Part shown: positions 1 through 5,484 of the stretch, piece after piece | How the letters are laid out: every line of letters starts with the position of its first letter | How positions within the stretch are numbered: the first letter of the stretch is position 1 | Source: Nanohaloarchaea archaeon PL-Br10_U2g16 | Lineage (GTDB): Archaea; Nanohalarchaeota; Nanosalinia; Nanosalinales; Nanosalinaceae | Direction of reading: 5' to 3' | Assembly: GCA_001563995.1 (NCBI GenBank) | Contig: LKMV01000014.1 | Span: forward strand, 1 to 15,182 | DNA length: 15,182 nt | Made by a program: the position numbers and the translations under genes | Notes under the pieces: generated by a model | Databases searched by the model: none | Told to the model about the DNA's origin: nothing | What the model saw: only the letters and a program-made list of their open reading frames with translations

Positions 1-710
1 AAAAGCCGTTTTTCGGTCATTATCAGGTCTAGTAGAGGATCGCCGAATGATGCAAGCTCCCAGTCTAGTATGTAGAGATCATTCTCTGTAAACACCATGT
101 TTCTGAGATCGAACTCTGTATGTAGTAACGAGCCATGGTCAAGACTGTTCAGCTCGTCCGAATGTTTCTCAATAGTATTTCTTGATTCCTTTACGATATC
201 AGTAAAGCCTTCCTGCTTAAGATTTGAGAACCACCATTCCTGCATCTCCTCCAGCCCTTCCGACCATTCTGCCTTTCTAGGCTCCTGGCTCTCTGCACTG
301 ATCAATCCGAAACGGTCAAAAACTGTTAAGCTATGGAGCTCTGCAAGCTTTCTTCCCATCATCTCCGCCTTCCTCTCTTTTTCCTCTGCCTCAAGCTGAT
401 AGAAGCTCTTTCCGTCCGAGTATCGGCTCAAGTTCTTTCCTTCTATAAAGTTTAGAATGACATACCTGCTCCGATCTATACGTCCTGAGCCTAAAACCTC
501 GGGAACTGAAAAACCCTGTTTGTTAAGCAGCTTCAGAACAGATATCTCCCTGGATAAGCTGTGTTGGATGTCTTCATCTTCTTCTATCTTGATTACCTTA
601 TCATCGCTTGTCTTGAATGTTTTGTTGGTTGTTCCAAGCTCTGTCTCCTCTAACTTTTCAGCTCTATCCGCCTTATCTCTGATTATTCTTATTATTTCTT
701 TAGGTTCCAT
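1..710 (-). CDS. APH-family phosphotransferase (3' end outside window)
   Basis: Reading the minus strand from ATG at 710 gives 236 codons that run off the window, so the C-terminus is missing. The fold is that of the aminoglycoside phosphotransferase/choline kinase family. It shows a nucleotide-binding start (GTTNKTF, residues 26-32), a beta-3 lysine (K41 in KVIKI), the hinge VILNFIEGKNL (84-94), the catalytic loop HTEFDLRN (197-204) and the metal-binding DWE with LASFGDPLLDL (216-229). The catalytic loop normally reads HGDxxxxN; here the aspartate position is Glu199, which I also recall from some actinobacterial relatives. Such enzymes transfer ATP phosphate to a hydroxyl of a small molecule; the substrate cannot be told from sequence. 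A TATA-like ATCTAAAATT (729-738, minus strand) lies about 24 bp upstream, so the mRNA is probably leaderless. Confidence 0.85.
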   Translation of the reverse strand, partial: MEPKEIIRIIRDKADRAEKLEETELGTTNKTFKTSDDKVIKIEEDEDIQHSLSREISVLKLLNKQGFSVPEVLGSGRIDRSRYVILNFIEGKNLSRYSDGKSFYQLEAEEKERKAEMMGRKLAELHSLTVFDRFGLISAESQEPRKAEWSEGLEEMQEWWFSNLKQEGFTDIVKESRNTIEKHSDELNSLDHGSLLHTEFDLRNMVFTENDLYILDWELASFGDPLLDLIMTEKRL

Positions 711-824
711 AACCTAGCTTTGAAGCTGAATTTTAGATATCTTTAACTACGGGAAATAGAAATACAGCATACAACGTTTTAAGCTAATAAATCGAAATTT
801 AACAGTTATTTCTCTATTTTTAGT
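711..824. promoter_or_regulatory. divergent promoter region, APH kinase / DUF4258 pair
   Basis: This spacer holds the minus-strand TATA-like ATCTAAAATT (729-738) for the kinase and the plus-strand AATTTAAC (796-803) about 26 bp before the ATG at 825. The second TATA sits within a small inverted repeat, GAAAT (794-798) and ATTTC (808-812), a possible operator for an autoregulated toxin-antitoxin pair. Another short inverted repeat, AGCTT-tg-AAGCT, lies at 716-727 beside the kinase start. All are weak by length alone. Confidence 0.4.
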
Positions 825-1118
825 ATGCCTTCGGTGGATAAGGTAATTTCGAAATTAGAGACGGTCAAGATGGAAATAAAGATAAATTTCCATTCTTATA
901 GAAGAGCTAAACAGAGAAACATTGATATGAGCTTAGTAAAAAGAAAAATCAGGAATTTAAATCTAGAAAGAGTTAAGGAAAACAATCAGGATGATCCCAG
1001 GTACAGTAAGACATACAAGGTGACGATAAAAGGTAGCGGGACTGATATATACGAAATACCAATTTATTTTAACATGGGAGGTAATGAAGTTTATGTTAAA
1101 AGCGTGTGGAACAAATAG
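825..1118 (+). CDS. DUF4258 protein, probable toxin of a TA pair
   Basis: A 97-residue basic protein, unusual in this acidic proteome. From residue 19 it reads INFHSYRRAKQRNIDMSLV, the His-x3-Arg-x3-Arg start typical of DUF4258, and ends in VYVKSVWNK, matching the family's closing beta-strand. DUF4258 proteins are small RelE/BrnT-like candidates for ribonuclease toxins and often sit beside DUF2283 genes; no activity can be shown from sequence. The ATG at 825 is favoured because AATTTAAC at 796-803 is correctly placed for leaderless transcription. A start at 870 (MEIKINF) would fit the domain boundary better but has no clear ribosome site. The partner gene begins 18 bp downstream. The region is visibly AT-richer than its neighbours, hinting at transfer. 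Confidence 0.65.
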   Translation: MPSVDKVISKLETVKMEIKINFHSYRRAKQRNIDMSLVKRKIRNLNLERVKENNQDDPRYSKTYKVTIKGSGTDIYEIPIYFNMGGNEVYVKSVWNK

Positions 1119-1136
1119 ATTAACTGTGGGAACTGT

Positions 1137-1451
1137 ATGAAAAACTTTCATTATCATAAAAAAGACGATATAGCGGTTTTTGAGTGTAGAGACTATGATA
1201 ACTATCAGAGAAGTATAGATATTGCTAATTTTATTGTAGATTTGGATGAAGAAGGTAATTTTCTGGGATTAGAAGTCTTAGGTGCAAGCGAGCAGCTTCC
1301 GTTAACAAAAGATGAAATCGAAGAGGTTGAGGACATAGAGTTTATGGTTAAAAGTTCAGAAGAATCTATGGTTGTTTCAGTTGTAATGGTCAACGGAGCA
1401 GAAAAAACTTCTCTAAATATTCCTTTTGAAGACATGGATGTTAAGGCTTAA
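1137..1451 (+). CDS. DUF2283 protein, probable cognate antitoxin
   Basis: A 104-residue acidic protein. Residues 4-51 follow the DUF2283 pattern: an early FHYHKKDDIAVFE strand, then VDLDEEGNFLGLEVL (34-48) and GAS (49-51), which corresponds to the family's 'vDyDedGrvvGIEIldAs' block. The remainder is an acidic C-terminal extension with alternating strands (VVSVVMV). DUF2283 genes repeatedly neighbour DUF4258 genes, and I infer an antitoxin that neutralises the upstream basic protein; opposite charges agree with this. The ATG at 1137 lies 18 bp after the upstream stop with no strong Shine-Dalgarno site, so cotranscription is assumed. It could instead be an independent small beta-sheet protein. 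Confidence 0.65.
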   Translation: MKNFHYHKKDDIAVFECRDYDNYQRSIDIANFIVDLDEEGNFLGLEVLGASEQLPLTKDEIEEVEDIEFMVKSSEESMVVSVVMVNGAEKTSLNIPFEDMDVKA

Positions 1452-1509
1452 TTAAGTCGGTTATAATGTTTGAAACTCTTAAATTACAGCTTAATTAGAA
1501 TCTATAGAA

Positions 1510-1545
1510 TAAAAATAGTCGGAGGAGGCTCTTATGCCTCTCCCC
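1510..1545 (-). terminator. hairpin plus T-run terminator after the histone-like gene
   Basis: Read on the minus strand, GGGAGAGGC and GCCTCCTCC form a stem (1521-1544) around a six-base loop, with one G-U pair and one mismatch, followed by GACTATTTTTA. It begins about 20 bp past the stop of the gene at 1565-1732. Archaea usually need only the T-run, so a GC-rich stem as well is notable. Confidence 0.55.
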
Positions 1546-1554
1546 CACACATTG

Positions 1555-1576
1555 AGAGACGATATTACACGTCTCT
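1555..1576. repeat. small inverted repeat spanning the histone-like stop codon
   Basis: AGAGAC (1555-1560) and GTCTCT (1571-1576) are perfect inverted arms around a 10-base loop that contains the minus-strand TAA stop (1565-1567). It could form a hairpin at the end of the short mRNA, together with the larger terminator hairpin beyond it. It could also be chance. Confidence 0.35.
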
Positions 1577-1732
1577 TGCTTTGACTGTCCTTCTGCCGTT
1601 CTCTTCTGCTCTTTCGACTGCTCTCTCAATAATTCCTTTTACTCTGTCGTCTAGAGCTTCGTAGAAATCGCTTCCTACGTTAACTCCATCTGCAGCGTCA
1701 CGGACTCCGGACTTTTTCAGTACGTCTACCAT
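1565..1732 (-). CDS. short truncated histone-fold protein (DUF1931-like)
   Basis: A 55-residue protein. It begins MVDVLKKSGVRDAADGVNVG, continues through SDFYEALDDRV and IIERAVERAEENG, and ends RRTVKARDV. This resembles the roughly 53-residue haloarchaeal proteins annotated as DUF1931/histone-like: a short first helix, a long second helix (about 21-45), and the loop-2 motif R-R-T-V-K-x-R-D-V of archaeal histones. The protein stops where the third histone helix would start, so it is a naturally truncated fold. It may dimerise and act in chromatin or as a small regulator; that is inference. A Shine-Dalgarno-like GGTGA lies 8-9 bases before the ATG (minus strand, about 1742-1746), and a TATA-like GATAAATATTAC at 1750-1761 would alternatively allow leaderless initiation. 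A stronger TATAAAAAAG lies at 1768-1777. Confidence 0.75.
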   Translation of the reverse strand: MVDVLKKSGVRDAADGVNVGSDFYEALDDRVKGIIERAVERAEENGRRTVKARDV

Positions 1733-1818
1733 GCTTTGAATTCACCAAGTAATATTTATCTTTGCTCTTTTTTATAGGTAGGGGCTTTGACGGTAGATAT
1801 TAACGTTGTAGCACAAGC

Positions 1819-2676
1819 TTATCGCCTGCATGAAGCTCTTAGTCCATGAAGAACTGAGTGCTCCCCAAGCGCACATAACTCGATTTCGGGTTCTTCGTTG
1901 ATAGTCCTGTCTTTAATTAGGTTCTGTAAAGGTTGTACTACTTCTTCAGGGTGGTTCAGGGCTACTGCTCCTCCGATTACAATTTTTTCCGGGTTGTACA
2001 GGTTAACTATGTTGGTGACAGCTTTGGCATTGTATCTGTTTATCTCATCGATTGCCCTTTCTGCTTTTTCGTCGCCGGAGTAGTACTCTTCAAATAATTC
2101 CAAGGCGTTTCCGTACTCCTCTCCTGCGACTTCTTCAGCCAGTTTAGGGATGCTGTTTCCGGAGCAGTATGCTTCCCAGTGGTCTTCTTCGCCACAGCCA
2201 CATTTTAAACCTCTATCTCCTATCTCCATATGCCCTACCTCGCCGAAGTTCCCGTTCCAGCCTTCAAGAACGTTGCCGTCTATAATAACTCCTGCACCTA
2301 TCCCGCTTGAGATCGTTATATAGACAAGGTTTTCTGTGCTATGGTCGCCGTAGGTATACTCGCCTAGAACAGCGGACGTACAGTCGTTGACTATTTTAAC
2401 ATCTCCGAAACCTTCCAATGGTGTGATAATATCCACCTGATCTATTTCGATGTTTGGAGGGTAGAAAACACCTTTCTCCCTGTCCATAGGGCCGGCCACA
2501 GCTACCGCAACTTCTTCTAAATTATCTAACTGTTCATCGGTTAGTTTATTCTCTATAAAATTTTCGATCTCGTTTAGGAACTGTTCCGTCTTTGTCTTCT
2601 CTATAAAATCGAACTCTTGGTCTCCGTAACCGATTAATGTGTTGGTGGCTCCTATGTCGATGGATAGAAAACACAT
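1819..2676 (-). CDS. ROK-family sugar kinase (glucokinase-like)
   Basis: A 285-residue protein with the full set of ROK motifs: phosphate-1 DIGATNT (7-13), AVAGPMD (60-66), the catalytic base D98 in IVNDCTSAVLGE, a glycine-rich SSGIGAGV (123-130), sugar-binding GEVGHMEIG (145-153), and the adenosine motif VIGGAV (233-238). The zinc site reads H149, C159, C161 and H166 (CGCGEEDHWE), with His in place of the usual third Cys; I recall haloarchaeal relatives with a similar CGCGxxxHWE. The likely reaction is ATP-dependent phosphorylation of glucose or another hexose or amino sugar in the cytoplasm, feeding glycolysis. TTATAAG about 26 bp upstream (minus strand, around 2703) implies a leaderless start at 2676. 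It is divergent from a membrane-bound winged-helix regulator that may control it. Confidence 0.88.
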   Translation of the reverse strand: MCFLSIDIGATNTLIGYGDQEFDFIEKTKTEQFLNEIENFIENKLTDEQLDNLEEVAVAVAGPMDREKGVFYPPNIEIDQVDIITPLEGFGDVKIVNDCTSAVLGEYTYGDHSTENLVYITISSGIGAGVIIDGNVLEGWNGNFGEVGHMEIGDRGLKCGCGEEDHWEAYCSGNSIPKLAEEVAGEEYGNALELFEEYYSGDEKAERAIDEINRYNAKAVTNIVNLYNPEKIVIGGAVALNHPEEVVQPLQNLIKDRTINEEPEIELCALGEHSVLHGLRASCRR

Positions 2677-2786
2677 AAACTTTCTTCAGTAGCCGGGTCT
2701 TATAACCTTTAGCTAGTTTTCCAACTGTTCGGTTTTGGTCGAACGGAGTATGAAAAAGATAAAAGCTACTGTTGCTGTTCTTAACT
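2677..2786. promoter_or_regulatory. divergent promoters with candidate operator
   Basis: The minus-strand TATA GGTTATAAGA (about 2699-2708) serves the ROK kinase, and the plus-strand AAGATAAAAG (2756-2765) lies about 26 bp before the regulator's ATG. Midway between them is the inverted repeat GTTCG-8 bp-CGAAC (2727-2744). Its position suggests an operator read by the adjacent winged-helix protein to control both directions. Confidence 0.5.
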
Positions 2787-3344
2787 ATGGAACTGGATTT
2801 CAAATCGATCAAGGCTTTATCATCTCCAACCAGGATAGAGATACTTAACCAGGTTATAGATAGGGAGTCCACGCCTACAAAGATCAGTGATGAGATCGGT
2901 AAGACAAAGTCTACGGTGTCTTCCCATCTAAAAAAGCTGGAGTCCGCAGGTCTCGTAGAGAGAACCTCTGAGGATGAAAGGAGAAGAGTGACTTACTCGC
3001 CGACTAGGAAAGCCGAGGACATTGTCAAGGGGAAAGAGAGAAATGTTAAGTTTTCATTAACCGCTTCAGCTTTAACAGCTATCTCGGCTATAACTTTAGG
3101 AGGCTTTGGTTTACTTGAGAGAAGTTCCCGACAGTTTCAGTCACAGGACTCTGCCGATGATTTAGAAGTATATATGGACGGTCCTGAAGCCGCAGAACCC
3201 GCTTCCGAGACAGCTACAGCGACACCCGAGCTTGTCTCGTTCTCTCCGGAGATTTTTCTGTACCTGGCTATGTTCTTTATCGGTCTTTCAGTGGTTTCAG
3301 CTTTCTACGGGGTTATGATGAACAAGCTTAATGGCTGGAACTAG
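2787..3344 (+). CDS. membrane-anchored ArsR-like winged-helix regulator
   Basis: A 185-residue protein. Residues 5-78 form a winged helix: ALSSPTRIEILNQV (10-23), recognition helix KSTVSSHLKKLESAGLVERT (41-60), wing DERRRVTYSPT. Two transmembrane segments follow, at about 88-108 and 156-177, separated by a polar, Ala/Glu/Thr-rich loop of about 47 residues that would face the outside. The design is a one-component sensor: DNA binding in the cytoplasm, membrane anchoring, and a possible signal from the external loop. The start at 2787 (ATG) is preferred over TTG at 2772 because AAGATAAAAG lies 26 bp upstream. It is divergent from the ROK kinase and is its natural regulatory candidate. An oligo-T run (TTTTTT, about 3345-3350) just after the stop is a likely terminator. 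Similar anchored HTH proteins are common in halophilic archaea. Confidence 0.78.
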   Translation: MELDFKSIKALSSPTRIEILNQVIDRESTPTKISDEIGKTKSTVSSHLKKLESAGLVERTSEDERRRVTYSPTRKAEDIVKGKERNVKFSLTASALTAISAITLGGFGLLERSSRQFQSQDSADDLEVYMDGPEAAEPASETATATPELVSFSPEIFLYLAMFFIGLSVVSAFYGVMMNKLNGWN

Positions 3345-3444
3345 TTTTTTGGTTCGGGTAATATCGAAAGTTATTAAATAATAACATCGTTATTTTTGGT
3401 TAGTTGAAACACAGTAAAATTAACTATTTAGAACCGTGAAAAAA
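3345..3444 (+). promoter_or_regulatory. aMBF1 promoter with perfect 15-bp palindrome
   Basis: AATAAC-atc-GTTATT at 3380-3394 is a perfect inverted repeat 19 bp upstream of a TATA-like AGTAAAAT (3413-3420), which is about 28 bp before the ATG at 3445. The palindrome is well placed for an activator or repressor. It might instead help end the upstream transcript, since it runs into GTTATTTTTGG. Confidence 0.45.
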
Positions 3445-3897
3445 ATGTCATCATGTGAGCTATGTGGAAGTTCTTCAAATGAGTTGAAAAAAGTTAAAAT
3501 CGAAGGATCAAGACTAAAAGTATGTGATTCTTGTTCTGAACTAGGGGAAGAGGTAAAGAGCTCCGGAAAGAAGAAGAGAAAGAAAAAGAAGTCCAGAAAA
3601 AGAAGATCGCGAAGCCAGGATAAGGTTCTGGTACCGGATTATGGTCAGAAAGTGAAGGAAGCAAGAGAGTCAGAGGGTATGACAATCCAAGAGCTTTCCA
3701 ACGAGCTGAATGAAAAAGAATCTGTGATAAGCAAGATTGAGAAAGAGCAGTTCAAGCCCGGCAAGTCCTTAGGAAAAAGCCTTTCCAAGAAACTGGGTGT
3801 CAGTCTGTACACGACTCCCGGCGTTACCAGTCCTTCAAGCACGGACAATGTAGACTCCAGAAAGGCCACAATGGAAGATGTAGCTGATATAAACTAG
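3445..3897 (+). CDS. mbf1: archaeal multiprotein bridging factor (aMBF1)
   Basis: About 150 residues. An N-terminal zinc ribbon has CELC (C4, C7) and CDSC (C27, C30). A very basic linker (GKKKRKKKKSRKRRSR, about 41-56) follows, then a Cro/C1-type helix-turn-helix: VKEARESEGMTIQELSNELN and KESVISKIEKEQ. This order of zinc ribbon, basic linker and HTH is that of archaeal MBF1, thought to bridge transcription factors and TBP and to contact the ribosome; the basic linker would suit RNA or DNA contact. The C-terminal about 30 residues are Ser/Thr-rich and diverge from the family. ATG at 3445 is chosen on TATA spacing; a GTG at 3436 in the same frame would add MKK. It converges with the hydrolase gene, sharing one CTAG for both stop codons. 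Confidence 0.85.
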   Translation: MSSCELCGSSSNELKKVKIEGSRLKVCDSCSELGEEVKSSGKKKRKKKKSRKRRSRSQDKVLVPDYGQKVKEARESEGMTIQELSNELNEKESVISKIEKEQFKPGKSLGKSLSKKLGVSLYTTPGVTSPSSTDNVDSRKATMEDVADIN

Positions 3898-4364
3898 GTT
3901 AGTTTGAACTCTGTATCCAGAATCAGATGAGAGCTAATCCCCAGGGCCATAGCTATACCCGGGACAAAGGAATCAAAGCTAATAACTGATATTATTGCGG
4001 TTATTGATGACACAGTCGCCAGGAAAGATATAGAATGTGTAAATCCTCTATGCCTAATTTTCACAAGTTTAAAGCTTAGGAAAACCGTGGAAGAGGCAGT
4101 GATTCCTATAAGCAGTTGATAGGAAAGTTTCGGTCCGAAAATGGTAGCTACTAATACTCCGATAGATAAGCTGAGGACGGCTCTTACCGATCTATGTATC
4201 TTAGATTTCTTATGGTCTATATCGGGTAGTACAGATCCTAGAAGTAATGCCGAAGCCGAAGCTATTATTTCGATACCGGAAACTGTGAAAAATCCATCCA
4301 AAAGATAAAGGGTGACAAAAGCCGTTAATAAACCAAACAGAACATGTTCATTGAAGTCTCCCAT
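3894..4364 (-). CDS. YdjM-type membrane metal-dependent hydrolase
   Basis: A 156-residue membrane protein of the LexA-binding, inner membrane-associated hydrolase (YdjM/DUF457) group. Conserved polar positions lie among four or five hydrophobic segments: H7 (NEHVLFG), SVLPDIDH (D48, D50, H51), RHRGFTHS (H105, H110) and SHLILDT (H146, D150). These probably bind a metal at the membrane; the family resembles membrane phospholipases in its His/Asp layout, but the substrate is unknown. The gene begins 6 bp after the thymidine kinase stop, and AGAGGG within the last kinase codons can serve as ribosome site, so the two are cotranscribed. Its TAG stop overlaps the convergent aMBF1 stop in a shared CTAG (3894-3897). 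Confidence 0.8.
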   Translation of the reverse strand: MGDFNEHVLFGLLTAFVTLYLLDGFFTVSGIEIIASASALLLGSVLPDIDHKKSKIHRSVRAVLSLSIGVLVATIFGPKLSYQLLIGITASSTVFLSFKLVKIRHRGFTHSISFLATVSSITAIISVISFDSFVPGIAMALGISSHLILDTEFKLT

Positions 4365-4370
4365 GTCTAT

Positions 4371-4952
4371 CTACCCTCTTCTGACCGTGTGACAGTTTCT
4401 ACACCTGGCTTCATACTTTTCATCCGAGCCCACTACGACCTGAGGGTCATCCTCATGCGCGGGCTCACCGTCTATTATCCGTTGTGTTCGGGTTGCGTCA
4501 GCACCACATCCTTCACATACTGCTGAAAGCTTCACAACATCGTCCGCCACAGCCAAAGCAGTATCCATAGGACTAAAAGCTTCAGCCTTGAAGTCCTGGT
4601 CTAGTCCTGATAGTATGACCTTCTTCCCTTCATCTGCTTTCTGCTGGACTGTTTCGATAAAGGATTTATTGAAAAAGTTGAACTCATCTATCGCTAAAAC
4701 ATCTGCTTCTGATTTTGAGATGGTTTCAATACCTTCTTCATCCGTGGTTACAACTTGGGCCTCCCAACCGTTGCCGTTATGAGACTGTATCTTTTCTCTT
4801 TCGTATCTGTCATCTATCTCTGGAGTAAATATTTCTACTTCCTGGCCTGATATCTCAGCACGTCTCAGCCTTTTTAGAAGCTCCTCTGTCTTCCCTGCAA
4901 ACATACATCCTGTGATAACCTCCAGCTTTCCAGAGTTTTTTTCCGAGCTCAT
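4371..4952 (-). CDS. tdk: thymidine kinase (type II)
   Basis: A 193-residue protein, normal for type II thymidine kinases. Walker A is GCMFAGKT (15-22), the Walker B/catalytic strand is VLAIDEFNFF (about 85-94), and LSGLDQDFKAEAF matches the family's 'GLDxDFxxxxF'. The C-terminal zinc site has CEGCG and CRNCH pairs. A lasso-like segment with TRTQRI lies between them. It phosphorylates thymidine to dTMP with ATP in the salvage pathway. It leads a two-gene minus-strand operon with the YdjM-type hydrolase. A weak TATA (TTCTTATCGG on the minus strand, about 4975-4984) lies about 28 bp upstream of the ATG at 4952. Confidence 0.93.
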   Translation of the reverse strand: MSSEKNSGKLEVITGCMFAGKTEELLKRLRRAEISGQEVEIFTPEIDDRYEREKIQSHNGNGWEAQVVTTDEEGIETISKSEADVLAIDEFNFFNKSFIETVQQKADEGKKVILSGLDQDFKAEAFSPMDTALAVADDVVKLSAVCEGCGADATRTQRIIDGEPAHEDDPQVVVGSDEKYEARCRNCHTVRRG

Positions 4953-5006
4953 CTATAGAAAGATGATTCCGGAACCGATAAGAATCCCACGGCTTTCCCA
5001 AATCGG

Positions 5007-5014
5007 TTTATAAG
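5007..5014 (+). promoter_or_regulatory. strong TATA box upstream of the structured RNA
   Basis: TTTATAAG at 5007-5014 is one of the best TATA matches in the window, yet the nearest gene start, the AbrB gene's GTG at 5227, is over 200 bp away. By the spacing seen elsewhere here it would start a transcript near 5036, just before the structured segment. This supports a non-coding RNA gene or a long leader. The reverse complement is also TATA-like and could add a second start for tdk. Confidence 0.5.
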
Positions 5015-5035
5015 TTCAGCGACATTATACTGTTG

Positions 5036-5182
5036 TACAAGACGTGATTGACAATGCAAGGTGAATACGATCATCTCTCGAAAGGGAGAAAAAACACAAC
5101 CGGAACTTTCGAAAGAATCTGTGGTTCTAACCTCCTCAAAGCAGGAGAATGAAAGTTACGGTAAACAGTCTCAAAACCTTTT
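5036..5182 (+). ncRNA. putative structured RNA (GNRA hairpin plus three-way junction)
   Basis: Two structured units lie between a strong TATA box and the AbrB gene. First, TCTCTC-GAAA-GGGAGA (5074-5089) is a six-pair hairpin with a GNRA tetraloop. Second, a closing stem pairs 5100-5110 with 5151-5161: three pairs, one G-A mismatch, then seven perfect pairs (AACTTTC with GAAAGTT). It encloses two hairpins, AGAATC-TGT-GGTTCT (5114-5128, one G-U pair) and CTCCT-caaagc-AGGAG (5132-5147), making a compact three-way junction. A T-containing CCTTTTAGAT follows at 5178-5187. An ACA lies three bases beyond the closing stem (5165-5167), reminiscent of H/ACA guides, but I see no kink-turn. It could be a free-standing small RNA or a regulatory leader of the AbrB operon. 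Ends are estimates. Confidence 0.45.
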
Positions 5183-5226
5183 AGATAGCTTTATTTCTAA
5201 ATCTAGTAAGGCCTCCTCAACTAAGG

Positions 5227-5484
5227 GTGGCCGGGTTCACCCAAGGTTCTGTAAGGTTCTCAGGAAAGATCGATTCTAAAGGACGTGTTACCATACCTGC
5301 CAGGATAAGGAAAAGATTAGGTATTGGTTCCGGGGATAGGATATCCATCTCTGTCAAGATTGGTCGACTGATAGAAAAGAAGATGGATTCGGAAAAAGAA
5401 GCTTTGGAGTTCTTGAACAGTTTAGATAAAGTAAAAAGCTTCAAATACGATGGAGACAAGCTGGAGGTGGTTCTAGATGATTAA
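5227..5484 (+). CDS. SpoVT/AbrB-domain DNA-binding protein
   Basis: An 85-residue protein. Residues 8-50 form a swapped-hairpin AbrB domain (GKIDSKGRVTIPARIRKRLG, then GSGDRISISVKIGRLI). A short acidic/basic helix (EKEALEFLNSLDKVKSF) and a final strand follow. It would bind DNA as a dimer and regulate its own operon, or act as the DNA-binding half of a small module. The likely start is GTG at 5227: TTCTAAATC at about 5195-5203 lies 28 bp upstream, in line with leaderless initiation elsewhere here. No ATG fits. It overlaps the acetyltransferase by 8 bp, so they are translationally coupled. A structured RNA segment lies just upstream and may be part of a longer leader. Confidence 0.8.
   Translation: MAGFTQGSVRFSGKIDSKGRVTIPARIRKRLGIGSGDRISISVKIGRLIEKKMDSEKEALEFLNSLDKVKSFKYDGDKLEVVLDD
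5463..5469 (+). promoter_or_regulatory. perfect Shine-Dalgarno site for the GNAT gene
   Basis: GGAGGTG sits 7 bases before the ATG at 5477, inside the end of the AbrB gene. It is the best match to the archaeal anti-Shine-Dalgarno in the window and fixes the start of the downstream gene. Confidence 0.85.

Noticed and set aside
97..717. Two plus-strand open frames opposite the APH kinase
   Set aside because: The minus strand encodes all kinase motifs; the plus frames are Ser-rich shadows.
1470..1664. A 64-residue plus-strand open frame
   Set aside because: It runs through the terminator hairpin and opposite the histone-like gene; Ser/Leu-rich shadow.
2155..2210. Missing third cysteine in the ROK zinc site
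   Set aside because: His occupies that place and can bind zinc; similar motifs are known in haloarchaeal ROK kinases, so the site is probably functional.
5100..5161. tRNA-like seven-pair stem enclosing hairpins
   Set aside because: The enclosed part is far too short for a tRNA, and no anticodon arm or T-loop consensus is present.
5054..5279. Small open frames at 5054 (32 residues) and 5061 (72 residues) across the structured RNA
   Set aside because: No ribosome site or leaderless spacing, no recognisable domain, and the second overlaps AbrB; the long-range base pairing explains the segment better.
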